A stretch of 64,000 bases of DNA from SFWF01 sp045537915 (GTDB lineage: Bacteria > Bacillota > Clostridia > Oscillospirales > Acutalibacteraceae). Below are positions 23,487 through 32,927 of this stretch, piece after piece. Position 1 is the stretch's first letter, and every line of letters starts with the position of its first letter. The stretch spans positions 1 through 64,000 of the forward strand of contig JAZSQK010000045.1 of NCBI GenBank assembly GCA_045537915.1, in the 5' to 3' direction. A program made the translations under genes and the position numbers. The notes under the pieces were generated by a model, which saw nothing but the letters and a program-made list of their open reading frames with translations, was not told where the DNA came from and made no database searches.

Positions 23487-25084
23487 GCGATCACTCTGAA
23501 GAAAGAAAGGACATATTGGAGGAGAACGAGGAAGACCTTGGCTCGACCATATTCTCGGCTCCCGAGGAGAAGAAGGATAGGGTAGAAAAGCCCAAGCTCT
23601 TAAAACGTGCCCTTGCAATTTTTCTTGCCGTAGCCATTCTTGTGGGAATTACAACAGGAATATTTCTGCTTGTGCCTGAGCTTGTTGGCGATGAGCCGGA
23701 GGAGACACAGGTCAATGAAACTGAGATAATAAACAGCGACCTTGAAAACTATTCGGCTGTTATTGTTAAAAACGGGAAAGAAACCCTTGATTTTTATGTT
23801 GTCGAATCAGAGAGTGAGGCGACCTCGTCGGACAGTGAACCGACGGTGGTTCGCACCTGGATAGAAAGAACTGTCGATCCCAATCTTGTCGACACCTCGA
23901 CAATTTCATCCTTTGTAAAGAGCGCAATAGGACTCAAATATGCAAAAATAATAGCCGAGGAGTATACCGACGGCAATCTGTATGGCTTTGATTCTCCCTC
24001 CTATACCGTCAGCGCAACCAAGACCGAGGGAGAAACACTCACCCTGACGGTCGGAAAGCAGTCGCCCGACAAGAGCGGATACTATGTTACCTCTTCGGCC
24101 GACAGCAAGGTTTATCTTGTAAAGGCGAGTTATTTATCCTCCCTTGACAAGACCAAACTCGACCTTGCAAAATCGGTGTCGGTAGCGGCATTCGCAGAGG
24201 CAGACGGCTCGGCAGAGTATTATTCAAGCGGCGCCCTTGCAAAGTTTGATTACATGAAGTTTTCAAATTCAACGGTTGGTTCGACCTACACCATAAACTG
24301 CGTTGACCAGGAAGACACAGCATACAAATTCAACAGTTATTATATAAGCTCCCCCTTGAACAGAGGCGCTAATGACGATATGGTATCCCAGATAGTCGCC
24401 CTTTTCTCTACAGGCTTTTCTGCCGACGGGGTTTATTCCTACACAAAGACCGGTTCTGACCTTACTGCCTTCGGTCTGGATAAGCCCGACCTTTTGGTTG
24501 AGGTTAAGGCGGGAACACAGCAAAGAGAGCTTAAGGCAAAGCTTCAGTCAGACGGATATTATGCGGTTATTTCAAGCGATATAGAGGTTATTATGAAGGT
24601 AAGCCCCTCGGCACTGACCGTTGCAAACTACAAAGAGTCAGACCTTTATTCCCCCTTCCTTTTTATAGCCATGCTTGCAGAGGTACAGGACTTCATTATT
24701 GAGTTCGAAGATACAAAACACACCTTTGGCATCGTTACCGAATATGATGAGGAAAACGAGCAGACCGATATCACGGGAGTTCGAATCAACGGCGGCGTAG
24801 CGGTAGGCCCTGAAAGCTTCCAGGATTACTATACCTTCCTGATTGGTATGACAGCCGTTTCCTATGATGCAGAGCTAGTAGATAAAGAGCCCAAGGTTAC
24901 CATCACAATGACCCAAAAGGACGGCTCGGCCCCGATGGTCGTTCGCTACTATGCGGCGCAGGATAACCGTTATCTCGTTGAGGTAAACGGAATGGAAATG
25001 GGACTTATCGGTTCGGCCAACTTCAAGAATATTATGAAGTATGCCGACAATGTTGCTGCAGGACGGGAATACAATCATTCATAA
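23483..25084 (+). CDS. DUF4340 domain-containing protein
   Basis: The 533-residue protein has an N-terminal acidic cytoplasmic tail, one membrane helix (ALAIFLAVAILVGITTGIFL, around residues 44-63) and a repetitive extracytoplasmic region of DUF4340 type. Repeating elements are YGFDSPSYTVSATK..LTLTVGKQSPDKSGYYV and FGLDKPDLLVEVK..YYAVISSDIEVI. It overlaps the GldG-like gene by 4 nt and closes the operon before a terminator. DUF4340 proteins accompany GldFG-type transporters and are probably structural partners on the outer face. Confidence 0.85.
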   Translation: MSDHSEERKDILEENEEDLGSTIFSAPEEKKDRVEKPKLLKRALAIFLAVAILVGITTGIFLLVPELVGDEPEETQVNETEIINSDLENYSAVIVKNGKETLDFYVVESESEATSSDSEPTVVRTWIERTVDPNLVDTSTISSFVKSAIGLKYAKIIAEEYTDGNLYGFDSPSYTVSATKTEGETLTLTVGKQSPDKSGYYVTSSADSKVYLVKASYLSSLDKTKLDLAKSVSVAAFAEADGSAEYYSSGALAKFDYMKFSNSTVGSTYTINCVDQEDTAYKFNSYYISSPLNRGANDDMVSQIVALFSTGFSADGVYSYTKTGSDLTAFGLDKPDLLVEVKAGTQQRELKAKLQSDGYYAVISSDIEVIMKVSPSALTVANYKESDLYSPFLFIAMLAEVQDFIIEFEDTKHTFGIVTEYDEENEQTDITGVRINGGVAVGPESFQDYYTFLIGMTAVSYDAELVDKEPKVTITMTQKDGSAPMVVRYYAAQDNRYLVEVNGMEMGLIGSANFKNIMKYADNVAAGREYNHS

Positions 25085-25098
25085 ATAAAATACCAAAG

Positions 25099-25128
25099 AA
25101 AAGGCAATACACAGTATTGCCTTTTTTT
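25099..25128 (+). terminator. Terminator of the ABC/GldG operon
   Basis: A perfect 12-bp stem (AAAAGGCAATAC and its complement) with loop ACA ends in seven T, 14 nt after the DUF4340 stop. Confidence 0.92.
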
Positions 25129-25178
25129 ATTTTTATGATAGAATATATAGGAAAATATAGGATAAAGAAGGAATAAAT

Positions 25179-27998
25179 ATGCGAGTTGAAAACCACGATT
25201 TCTTTTACTATGACCCGAATTTCAAGGGAGAACACGGAGATTTTACCGATAACGAGGTCTTTTCCCCTGACAAAAGACGGGAATTTTTAGAGCATTATTC
25301 CGATTTTATAAGAAAGACTTATCATCTTCCCGAAAAATCACAGAAGGCTGTGCGAGAAGAAGAGGCAAAGGAGCTGACCGAGCTTATGGGCGGCCCTATA
25401 TCCTCGCCTAAGGTCTCCCACCGTATCGATTTTACACATATGGAGGCCTCTCTTTGCAAAAAAGCAGAAGTTTTTGAAAACTGGAGCCTTTATACAAAGA
25501 GGGCAACTGTTGACAAGGACTGCCTTGTCTTTAAGGGCGATCCGCTTCCCCCCAACCCCGCCGCTACATATTACATCAAGGGTGGAAAAAGGGTAGAGGA
25601 GATAGAGCTTTCCTTATATATGGATGAGGCATATCGCATAGACGGTGCCCCCATTCTTGGCGTAACCAGCCACAGACTTATCAGTCTGCGCTCGGGAATA
25701 AAGGAGATATTTAATATAAATATCCATTCCAGCGGTCTTTGCAACGTTATGGATATCCCCGTCAACTACTATAACCCCGAGGCAGTAAAATTAGGAGAAC
25801 TTTCCTTTGGCGAATGGCATACCTTTAAAATAAGCCTTTCAGAAAGGGAGTACAGCGTAACCCTCGACGGCAAAAACACCGTCACACTTCCGATTCGCTG
25901 TTTCGATATCCCCGACAACCTTTTTTTCAGCTGCGGAATGTTCCATAACGGAGAGTGGCGCATAGAGCCAAAGCTCATAAAGACCGAAACCGAGGAAACA
26001 AAGGATTTCTTCAAAAAGGCAAACGAAGCCGACGGCAAAGAGGAGCCGATAGGAGAGGTTAGACTGCCCTATTCTGTGGGAAATGCCCAAAACTGCGATA
26101 AGGTGCTTGTTTTGCGCCGTGAATTTGAAGCCGAGGCAGGAAAAAGAGCCCTGCTTAAAATCAGCTCGATAGATCCCGGCGGCAAGGTTTTTCTCGACGG
26201 GGAGTGTATTGCCGATACCGACAGCTTTGAGGGTATGGAGCTTGATATAACCGAAAAGCTCAAAAAGAGCTCAAAGCATCTGCTTGAGATTAGGGTTGAG
26301 CCGAGAGCCCCCGAGGTTTTATTCCGTTGGCACAGAAATGTCGACCCCTTTAACGGTTGGTTCTGTGAGGATGTTTCCCTCCTTATAATAAACGAGGTTG
26401 AAATTACAGACCCCAAGGTTGTAACAACCTTTGCCGAGGGCAAAACGGCAAGGGCGGTCTTCTCCTGTAAGACCGACAAGCCTTGCAGCATCAGAATATA
26501 TATGGCGCCCGCCTGGCCCGCAAAGGGAGAGGAGGTACTGCTCGGCGAGTATCCGTGTAAAAATGAGTTTCTGGCAGAAAAAGAGCTTTATGTAAACCTC
26601 TGGAGCGCCGAAACACCCGAGCTTTACGACATTCGCTTTGAAGCGGTCCTAAACGGCAGTGCGGTTGATGATACCCTGGTCGAAACAGGCTTCAGAACGG
26701 TTGACCAGAGAAACGGCGGAGTATACATAAACGGCAAAAAGACCACCCTTAAGGGCGCCCTTATAATGCAGTATCTGCCGCCCCACAGCGAAACAGCAAC
26801 GACACACATCTGCCCTCGTGACTGGCAGATAACCTGGCAGTATCTTATGATAAAGAGAATGGGCGGAAATATGATACGTCTGCATATTCTCGGCTACGGA
26901 ACAAACGATGTCCGCTTTGCAAGATACGCCGACCGACTGGGCGTTTTGCTCATCTGGATAACCAGATATATCGACTCGGTTGAGCATGTGGAGTTTGACG
27001 GCAAATGGTATGCCAAGGATGGCTATATAAGACAGATATCCGAAAGGCTTAACCACCCGAGCATCGTTATGTGGGAGGGCTCAAATGAGTTCCATCCTAC
27101 CCTTGAGGATATAGATAATGTTCATAACGCATTTGTACCCGCTGTAAAGAGTGTCGATACAACCCGACTGCTCTGCCCTCTTTCCTTCCATTATTACGGA
27201 GGAATAAACGGAATGACCGAGTGCGGCTACTACAACACAGAGGGAACAGAGGACCAGGACGGGAATCCCGTAAAGGCGTCGCCCTATTGGACCGATGAGC
27301 TGGTAGTCCGTTCCTCCCATCCTTATGTCTATTCAATGGGCTACGGCAAGTCCTGGGAGCTTTTCAGAACACAGCCCTGGGATGAACAGGACAAGATGCT
27401 AAGGAGTAAAGAGAGGGCTTTTCTGGTCAGTGAGTTTGCCGTTATCGGCAGACAGGACCCCAACACCAAGGAGGCAAAAGAGCTTTACTTTAACCCCTAT
27501 ACCTATGAATTCCCCAACGAAGATGTTCTCGGCTTTAAGCTGACACAGGAGGACTGGAGAATAAGTCAGGCCTATCAGGCCCTTTGCGGAGCCTATGCGG
27601 TAAGAAAGTATCGAATTATGGATGCCGACGCAATGCTCTGGTGTTGTCTAATGGGCGGCGCTAACGACGGCGGATACCTCAAACCCTTTATCGACAATTA
27701 CGGTTACGCCAAATATGCCTATCACACAATGGGCGAAAACTTTAAAACCATAACCTGTCTTAACGACACCACCGATGTAAAGAGGGGGGCGGACTTTACC
27801 GTAAAGCCGGTCCTCTTTGCAGAGCCCGATACACTTCGCACCGTAACGGTTGCGGTGATCAACGAACAGGGCGAGGCGGTCGACATTAAGACCTACGGCG
27901 AGGTTGAATGTGACGGCTACATGATGCGTCTGCCCGAATGGAAGCCCAATCTTCCCGAAAAGGAGGGCTACTACGCAGTCAAGGCAGTAGTGCTCTAA
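25179..27998 (+). CDS. Glycoside hydrolase family 2 protein
   Basis: This 939-residue enzyme has an unusual N-terminal region of about 280 residues that includes a laminin-G/concanavalin-like stretch (LGELSFGEWHTFKISLSERE). The GH2 sugar-binding jelly roll (GGKVFLDGECI, VEPRAPEVLFRWHRN), an immunoglobulin-like domain and the TIM barrel follow. The barrel shows MGGNMIRLHILGYG, the acid/base region HPSIVMWEGSNEF with Glu637, and the probable nucleophile Glu752 in LVSEFAVIG. The 115-residue spacing is normal for GH2. There is no signal peptide, so it is probably cytoplasmic. It may be a beta-mannosidase, galactosidase or glucuronidase; the sequence does not decide. It is monocistronic between two terminators. 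Confidence 0.88.
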   Translation: MRVENHDFFYYDPNFKGEHGDFTDNEVFSPDKRREFLEHYSDFIRKTYHLPEKSQKAVREEEAKELTELMGGPISSPKVSHRIDFTHMEASLCKKAEVFENWSLYTKRATVDKDCLVFKGDPLPPNPAATYYIKGGKRVEEIELSLYMDEAYRIDGAPILGVTSHRLISLRSGIKEIFNINIHSSGLCNVMDIPVNYYNPEAVKLGELSFGEWHTFKISLSEREYSVTLDGKNTVTLPIRCFDIPDNLFFSCGMFHNGEWRIEPKLIKTETEETKDFFKKANEADGKEEPIGEVRLPYSVGNAQNCDKVLVLRREFEAEAGKRALLKISSIDPGGKVFLDGECIADTDSFEGMELDITEKLKKSSKHLLEIRVEPRAPEVLFRWHRNVDPFNGWFCEDVSLLIINEVEITDPKVVTTFAEGKTARAVFSCKTDKPCSIRIYMAPAWPAKGEEVLLGEYPCKNEFLAEKELYVNLWSAETPELYDIRFEAVLNGSAVDDTLVETGFRTVDQRNGGVYINGKKTTLKGALIMQYLPPHSETATTHICPRDWQITWQYLMIKRMGGNMIRLHILGYGTNDVRFARYADRLGVLLIWITRYIDSVEHVEFDGKWYAKDGYIRQISERLNHPSIVMWEGSNEFHPTLEDIDNVHNAFVPAVKSVDTTRLLCPLSFHYYGGINGMTECGYYNTEGTEDQDGNPVKASPYWTDELVVRSSHPYVYSMGYGKSWELFRTQPWDEQDKMLRSKERAFLVSEFAVIGRQDPNTKEAKELYFNPYTYEFPNEDVLGFKLTQEDWRISQAYQALCGAYAVRKYRIMDADAMLWCCLMGGANDGGYLKPFIDNYGYAKYAYHTMGENFKTITCLNDTTDVKRGADFTVKPVLFAEPDTLRTVTVAVINEQGEAVDIKTYGEVECDGYMMRLPEWKPNLPEKEGYYAVKAVVL

Positions 27999-28003
27999 AA
28001 AAC

Positions 28004-28031
28004 AAAAAGAAGGTCAATCGACCTTCTTTTT
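28004..28031. terminator. Shared terminator between convergent genes
   Basis: AAAAAGAAGGTC and its complement (12 bp, loop AATC) lie between the GH2 stop and the ABC exporter stop, with T runs on either strand. Confidence 0.9.
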
Positions 28032-29662
28032 TACTGTCCCAAGTCAATCTGTTTATTACAGATTGAAAGAACCTTTTTTCTGTGGGTTATAAAGATTATC
28101 GTCTTGTCGGTCATTCTTTGAAGTCTCTCGAGCAGGTCCTTCTCGGTTTTCTCGTCCAGCGCCGAGGAGCATTCGTCGAGCAGAAGTATAGGCGCATCGG
28201 TCACAAGGGCTCTGGCGATAGCAATTCTTTGTATCTGACCCTCCGAAAGACCTGCCCCTCTTTCTGAAAGGAGGGTGTCAAATCCCTTGGGAAGCGAGGT
28301 TATGTAGTCGAAAATTCCTGCCGCTTTTGCCGCATTTTCAATAACCGAGTCGTCTATATCCCGATGGGCGAAGGCAATGTTTTCCCTTATCGTGCCCGAA
28401 AGTATCATATTTCCCTGAGGAACAAAGGCAAACATACTTCTGTGTGCGGCGGTTATCGGCTCGGCACCGTTAAAGGCAAGGCTTCCGCTATCGATTTCTA
28501 TAAGGCTGAGCAAAAGGCGGAACAGGGTAGTTTTTCCCATTCCCGAACGGCCTGTAATAGCTACCGTATCCCCTTTGTTTATGGTAAACGAAGCCTTATT
28601 GAAAATATTTTTATTCTTATATGAGAAGCAGATATCTTTTGCCTCGATTGAAGAAAACTCCTCTTTGAAGCGGTCAAGCTCCTCTCCAGAAAGAACTGAG
28701 GGCTCCTCGGGTCTGCCCTCGATATCCATAAGCCTTTCTGCCGAAGCTATCATGGAAAGGTAGGAGGGAACTATTCCCGAAATGCTCTGGAGCGGATGGC
28801 GGAGCTGATTCATTATCTGGAGCATAGCCATAAGGGTACCGTAGGTCATAAGACCGAGGCTTATTTGGGAGGCGCCCCAAACCAGCGCTATATAATAGGC
28901 GATAGTGAATACCGAATAGATACCCGTATGGGTAACTATATGGAGAAGATTTCTTTTGATTTTATATCCGAAGTTTACCTCCTGATACTCGCCCAGTCGT
29001 TCCTCCATACTGTCGGCCGCCGAAAAGCTTTTGATTACGGTCATATTTGCAAAGCATTCCTGTAAAAAGGAACGGGTTACACCTGCCGAGTGGTGCATCT
29101 GCTTGTGCAGATATTTAAACTTCTGAGAAACAAGACGGCCAAGCAGTGGGAAGAGAATTCCTGCGCCGATAAAGATAAGGGAAAAGGAGGGGCTCATAAC
29201 AAGCATAGCGCCAAGGCCAACCGCAATTTTTGAAACAAAGGAAACCACCGAGGGAATTATTCCCGTTACCCCTGCGGTTACCGAGCCGACATCCTCGGTA
29301 AAGCGGTTGAGCATATCCCCCGAATGAAGCTCCTCCTCAAAGTCGGAGTGCTTGGTGCAGACCGAACGAAAAAGCTTTTTCTGGAATGCGATGCGAACCT
29401 TACCGTCAATTCTCACCGAAAGGTGTGAGCCAAGGGCAATCAAGGCAATATAAAGCCCGATAGACACAAAGAGCAGAGCTATATAAAGGGAGGAATTTCC
29501 CTTCTGCGCTCCCGTTGCAATATCAAGAACCCGTCCCGAAAAAAGCGCAAAGGAAAGAAGAGATAGGGAGGAAGCGCAGGCTATAAGACTGCGCAGAATT
29601 ATTGCAGGGAGAAACCTTCCCGCATTTTTATAAATAAAGTTAAGCTCGGCTTTGTTTTTCAT
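28031..29662 (-). CDS. ABC exporter, fused permease and ATPase
   Basis: This half-transporter of about 543 residues has an N-terminal ABC membrane domain with six helices (SLIACASSLSLLSFALFSGR is in TM1-2), followed by a nucleotide-binding domain. The latter has Walker A TGRSGMGKTT, Q-loop FVPQGNMIL, signature LSEGQIQRIAIARAL and Walker B ILLLDECSSALDE. It is slightly shorter than the usual 570-600 residues. It probably works as a homodimer that exports a lipid, peptide or drug. The start is set at ATG 29662; the in-frame TTG 24 nt earlier is less likely. The RBS is weak (GGGG). It is divergent from the DUF6106 gene. Confidence 0.88.
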   Translation of the reverse strand: MKNKAELNFIYKNAGRFLPAIILRSLIACASSLSLLSFALFSGRVLDIATGAQKGNSSLYIALLFVSIGLYIALIALGSHLSVRIDGKVRIAFQKKLFRSVCTKHSDFEEELHSGDMLNRFTEDVGSVTAGVTGIIPSVVSFVSKIAVGLGAMLVMSPSFSLIFIGAGILFPLLGRLVSQKFKYLHKQMHHSAGVTRSFLQECFANMTVIKSFSAADSMEERLGEYQEVNFGYKIKRNLLHIVTHTGIYSVFTIAYYIALVWGASQISLGLMTYGTLMAMLQIMNQLRHPLQSISGIVPSYLSMIASAERLMDIEGRPEEPSVLSGEELDRFKEEFSSIEAKDICFSYKNKNIFNKASFTINKGDTVAITGRSGMGKTTLFRLLLSLIEIDSGSLAFNGAEPITAAHRSMFAFVPQGNMILSGTIRENIAFAHRDIDDSVIENAAKAAGIFDYITSLPKGFDTLLSERGAGLSEGQIQRIAIARALVTDAPILLLDECSSALDEKTEKDLLERLQRMTDKTIIFITHRKKVLSICNKQIDLGQ

Positions 29663-29781
29663 AAAATTACCCCGAAAAATAAACAATTCGTAAATTTATT
29701 ATATAATAAACAACAAAATATTGCAAGAAGTATAGGTTTTGGTATATAATGAGTGGAGAATTTATATCATAGGAGATTGTT

Positions 29782-30285
29782 ATGGATACTTTTTTTGAAC
29801 AGATTGTCAAGGTAAAGAGAACTCCGAAACAGATGGCAGGGGTTGTAGGAGTATGGCTTTTAGCCTTCCTTCTTCTTGTTGTTGATTTTCTTTTCATCAT
29901 CCCCTCTGTTTTTCAGATGATAGGGCTACTCGGCATTTTAGGAATTTTATGGGGAGCTTACAAGCTTACCACGCTCTCCTCAATAGAGTATGAATATATC
30001 TTTACAAACGGGGATTTTGACGTCGACAAGATAATCGCAAAATCATCCAGAAAGCGCATGGTATCAATAAACTGCGCCAAGGTCGAGAGATTTGGGGAGT
30101 ACACCTCTTCTGTTCGTCCCTCGACATCAATTAAAAAGACCTATTTCTTCTGCGATGCAAATACCGCAAATGCCGTTTATATGATTGCTCCCGTAAAAAA
30201 CGAGGGTAATGTAATGATAGTCTTTGCGCCTGACGAGAGGGTTCGTACGGCCGTCGAAAAGGCTATCCCCAGAATAGCAAAGTAA
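29782..30285 (+). CDS. DUF6106-like membrane protein
   Basis: The 167-residue protein has a conserved N-terminal MDTFFEQIVKVKRTPKQMAG, two membrane helices (residues about 20-42 and 47-60) and a C-terminal cytoplasmic domain (YEYIFTNGDFDVDKIIAKSS, then FGEYTSS). These match DUF6106, a family common in Clostridia with no known function. RBS AGGAG precedes the ATG. The nnrD-like gene follows after 5 nt, so the two are co-transcribed. Confidence 0.7.
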   Translation: MDTFFEQIVKVKRTPKQMAGVVGVWLLAFLLLVVDFLFIIPSVFQMIGLLGILGILWGAYKLTTLSSIEYEYIFTNGDFDVDKIIAKSSRKRMVSINCAKVERFGEYTSSVRPSTSIKKTYFFCDANTANAVYMIAPVKNEGNVMIVFAPDERVRTAVEKAIPRIAK

Positions 30286-30290
30286 AGGCT

Positions 30291-31181
30291 ATGAATAATA
30301 ACCAAAGCAAAAAGGATAGAACAAAAGGCGCCGACAAGGTAAAGGTTATCGGCAGACCGACATTAAAAAAACGCCGCCCCGATGCCCACAAGGGCGTTTT
30401 TGGAACGGCACTTTCGGTCTGCTCCTCCTACGGAATGGTCGGCGCTTCTATTTTATCCTCGAGGGCTGCCCTTCGGTGCGGACTTGGCATAATGAAGACG
30501 GCCTGTGTTGAGGAGAACTACTCGGCAGTTGCCGCCGGTCTGCCCGAGAGTGTGCTTGTGCCCTGCGCCTCCAAGGATGGCAGATACTCTAAAGAGGCTC
30601 TGCCGACACTTAAAAAACATCTTAAAACTGCCGATGCCCTGCTTATAGGCTGCGGCCTTTCGGTATCGGTAGATACGGCCTATATAGTAAGAGAACTGGC
30701 AACTGCCTCAAAGGTTCCTGTCGTAATAGATGCCGACGGAATAAACTGTGTTGCCGACAGCATAGAATTTATTAAACAGATGAAGGCACCACTTATATTA
30801 ACACCTCATTCGGCAGAAATGGCACGGCTGTGCGGCTGTACGGTCGCCGAGGTTGAGGCCGACAGAGAGGGAATTTGCAGAAGCTTTGCCAAAGAGAACG
30901 GGATTTATCTCGTTTTAAAGGGGCACAGAACCCTGGTTGCGACACCCGATGGCAGACTTTTTGTAAACAAAACGGGAAATTCGGGTATGGCAACGGGGGG
31001 TAGCGGAGATATGCTTTCGGGCATGATACTTTCCTTCCTTGCCCAAGGCTATACTCCCGACAAGGCTGCTCTTTTTGGAGTCAGACTTCACGGAGAAGCA
31101 GGGGACCGAGCCGCAAGGCGCAAGAGCCGGACCGCAATATTGCCGAGCGATATGATAGAGGAGCTTTCGTTTCTGTTTTAA
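30291..31181 (+). CDS. nnrD: ADP/ATP-dependent NAD(P)H-hydrate dehydratase
   Basis: This 296-residue enzyme of the ribokinase-like YjeF C-terminal family repairs damaged NAD(P)HX to NAD(P)H. Visible motifs are YGMVGASILSSRAALRCGLG, VVIDADGINC, LILTPHSAEMARL, LVLKGHRTLVATPDG and the active-site loop NSGMATGGSGDMLSGMI. The N-terminal NAD(P)HX epimerase domain found in many fused versions is absent. It is in an operon with the DUF6106 gene upstream and the lipoprotein gene 26 nt downstream. Confidence 0.92.
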   Translation: MNNNQSKKDRTKGADKVKVIGRPTLKKRRPDAHKGVFGTALSVCSSYGMVGASILSSRAALRCGLGIMKTACVEENYSAVAAGLPESVLVPCASKDGRYSKEALPTLKKHLKTADALLIGCGLSVSVDTAYIVRELATASKVPVVIDADGINCVADSIEFIKQMKAPLILTPHSAEMARLCGCTVAEVEADREGICRSFAKENGIYLVLKGHRTLVATPDGRLFVNKTGNSGMATGGSGDMLSGMILSFLAQGYTPDKAALFGVRLHGEAGDRAARRKSRTAILPSDMIEELSFLF

Positions 31182-31207
31182 TTCTTGCAGTTACGGGGGC
31201 AACAAAA

Positions 31208-31690
31208 GTGAAAAAAATACTCTCCTTGGTCATAGGGCTATTGCTTCTTGCAGGTTGCGGTAAAGCGGAGGTCACACCCACACTAAATGGCATAACCTTT
31301 AATGCCGACATAACCTATTATAATGAAAATTATAAGGGAGAATGTTCGGTGTCACAGGACGGGACAGTGGTGCTTAAAATTACCGAGCCCGAGAGCCTGG
31401 AGGGGTATACACTGACGGCCGAGAGGGATAAAATGACGGTAGAGTTTTTGGGACTCACATTTACTCCGACCGAAAACAATATGGCTTTTTCGGGGGTTTT
31501 CGGGGATATATATAACTGCTTTTGCGAGATAATCGAAGAGGGAAACTCGGCAAAGAAAAAAGGAGATATATATGAACTGTCATCGGGCAAGGAGTATACC
31601 TTGACCGTATCCCCGACAGGTCTGCCCCAGAGCCTTATGCTGCCGGATGAGAGATTTGCCCTTTATTTTTATAATGTAACAGTAAAATAG
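31208..31690 (+). CDS. Hypothetical lipoprotein
   Basis: The 160-residue protein has a lipoprotein signal (MKKILSLVIGLLLLAGC) and a beta-rich body (NADITYYNENYKGECSVSQD, later YELSSGKEYTLTVSPTGLPQ). The pattern resembles small outer-surface beta-fold proteins of Clostridia, but no named family is recognised. The start codon appears to be GTG at 31208. It lies 26 nt after nnrD and 17 nt before the PAP2 gene. Confidence 0.72.
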   Translation: MKKILSLVIGLLLLAGCGKAEVTPTLNGITFNADITYYNENYKGECSVSQDGTVVLKITEPESLEGYTLTAERDKMTVEFLGLTFTPTENNMAFSGVFGDIYNCFCEIIEEGNSAKKKGDIYELSSGKEYTLTVSPTGLPQSLMLPDERFALYFYNVTVK

Positions 31691-31707
31691 ACGTTGAGGA
31701 TAGTAAA

Positions 31708-32202
31708 ATGAACAGGGAAGTTTATCGAAAGCTTATGAATTATTTCGAAGAGCACCGCAGATTTTGCCGTGCTCTTGTTTTGCTTGAGAGATTTTTTGAG
31801 ATACTGGTTATCGCTTCCTATATAGTGCTTTTGCTTTATTTTATTTTTACCTCGGTAGAAGGGGTTCTGCGCTCGGCTGTTACAAGCCTTGTTGCCCTTT
31901 ATGTCTGCACACTGCTTCGGTTTGTTATGAACAGGCCAAGACCATACGAGAAATATGAAATACTACCCGCTATGAACAAGGACACAAAGGGCCAGTCCTT
32001 TCCGAGCCGTCACGCCACCTCGGCAGCGGTAATCTCGGTAAGTATGCTTTATTTCAACATATATATCGGCATAGCCTTTGTTGCCGTAGCCCTGACAATC
32101 TGTACGTTAAGGGTCATTTTGGGGGTTCATTTTATTAAGGATGTCACGGTAGGAGCCGCTATCGGCTTTGTAATCGGGGCAATAGGATTATTCATCATTT
32201 AG
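31708..32202 (+). CDS. PAP2 superfamily membrane phosphatase
   Basis: This 164-residue membrane protein has the PAP2 phosphatase motifs FVMNRPRPY (motif 1, K/R-x6-RP form), SFPSRHATSAA (motif 2, PSRH) and RVILGVHFIKDVTVGAAIG (motif 3, RxxxGxHxxxD). Such enzymes remove phosphate from lipid phosphates, for example undecaprenyl pyrophosphate or phosphatidic acid. It is short, with about five membrane segments. It is co-oriented with its neighbours, with 11 nt to the next gene. Confidence 0.9.
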   Translation: MNREVYRKLMNYFEEHRRFCRALVLLERFFEILVIASYIVLLLYFIFTSVEGVLRSAVTSLVALYVCTLLRFVMNRPRPYEKYEILPAMNKDTKGQSFPSRHATSAAVISVSMLYFNIYIGIAFVAVALTICTLRVILGVHFIKDVTVGAAIGFVIGAIGLFII

Positions 32203-32213
32203 GAGAGATAAAA

Positions 32214-32684
32214 ATGTCTATTGAAAAGGTAAGAAATTATTTTGAAGAGCTTGGAATTGCCGACAGAATCAGAGAGTTTGACGTTTCCTCGGCAACAGTA
32301 GCCCTTGCCGCCGAAGCCCTCGGCTGCGAGGGAAAAAGGATTGCAAAAACGCTATCCTTTGAAAAAGGAGACGGATGCATACTGGTCGTTGCGGCAGGAG
32401 ATGCAAGGGTAGATAACGCAAAATTCAAGGCAGAGTTTTCGATGAAGGCAAAAATGGCAGATTTCAACAAGGTAGCCGAGCTTTGCGGACATGCCGCCGG
32501 CGGAGTTTGCCCCTTTGCTGTAAATGACGGGGTTGAAATCTATCTCGATGTGTCGCTCAAACGGTTCCACACCGTATTCCCCGCCTGTGGCAGCAGCAAC
32601 AGCGCAATTGAGCTGACGGTAGCCGAGCTGGAGCAATACTCAAACCACAAAAAATGGGTAGACGTCTGCAAGGATTGGGAATAG
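32214..32684 (+). CDS. YbaK/EbsC family aminoacyl-tRNA deacylase-like protein
   Basis: This 156-residue protein has the YbaK/ProX fold: FDVSSATVALAAEALGCEGK at the N-terminus, the invariant lysine in RIAKTLSFEK, ILVVAAGDARVDNAKFK and GGVCPFAV. Family members clear mischarged tRNA (for example Ala- or Cys-tRNAPro) in trans. RBS AGGAGA precedes the ATG. It is the last gene of the 29782-32684 operon; the tRNA-Gln region follows on the opposite strand. Confidence 0.88.
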   Translation: MSIEKVRNYFEELGIADRIREFDVSSATVALAAEALGCEGKRIAKTLSFEKGDGCILVVAAGDARVDNAKFKAEFSMKAKMADFNKVAELCGHAAGGVCPFAVNDGVEIYLDVSLKRFHTVFPACGSSNSAIELTVAELEQYSNHKKWVDVCKDWE

Positions 32685-32702
32685 GAAAAGAGATGGTATT
32701 GC

Positions 32703-32756
32703 AAAAATAAAAAGAACCAACCTTTCGGTCGGTTCTTTTGGCTGGGGCACTAGGAT
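32703..32756 (-). repeat. Duplicated tRNA-Gln 3' end and terminator (outer copy)
   Basis: On the minus strand this holds the last 18 nt of tRNA-Gln (the ATCCTAGTGCCCCAGCCA end) followed by its terminator stem AGAACC...GGTTCT and T-rich tail. It is an almost exact copy of 32893-32945, offset by about 190 nt. The rest of the tRNA is missing, and element E3 lies between the copies. This is the layout left by integration at a tRNA 3' end. Confidence 0.88.
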
Positions 32757-32890
32757 ACTCTGCGCTATGAGTTTTTTCGAACACTGCGAGTGTTACCGAA
32801 AAAGCCTCATTGCTCGAGACTACACTCATTAAAAACCTATCGCGGTTTTTAATTTCGTTTCGACGAACCTCTAGGTTCTCATCCTGCGCC
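32757..32890. repeat. Structured hairpin element, copy E3
   Basis: This has the same order as E1 and E2. Hairpin A has outer arms ATGAG (32767-32771) and CTCAT (32806-32810), then TTTTTCG/CGAAAAA and inner AACAC-TGCGA-GTGTT. The linker is TGCTCGAGACT. Hairpin B is ATTAAAAACC/GGTTTTTAAT (32828-32853) with loop TATCGC. Linker TTCGACGAACC (32859-32869) is followed by hairpin C GAACC-TCTA-GGTTC (32865-32878) and a T-loop-like GGTTCTCATCC that ends GCGCCC. The right end (ATCCTGCGCCC) can pair with the tRNA-derived left flank (GGGGCACTAGGAT). The element lies between the two tRNA-Gln 3'-end copies. Confidence 0.8.
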
Positions 32891-32892
32891 CA

Positions 32893-32927
32893 AAAAATAA
32901 AAAGAACCAACCTTTCGGTCGGTTCTA
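32893..32927 (-). terminator. tRNA-Gln terminator
   Basis: On the minus strand, AGAACCGACC and GGTTGGTTCT form a stem (one mismatch, GAAA loop) just after the tRNA CCA, followed by TTTTTATTTTTTG. Confidence 0.85.

Noticed and set aside
32739..32756. A second tRNA-Gln gene
   Set aside because: Only the last 18 nt of the tRNA are present; the D-arm, anticodon arm and 5' half are missing.
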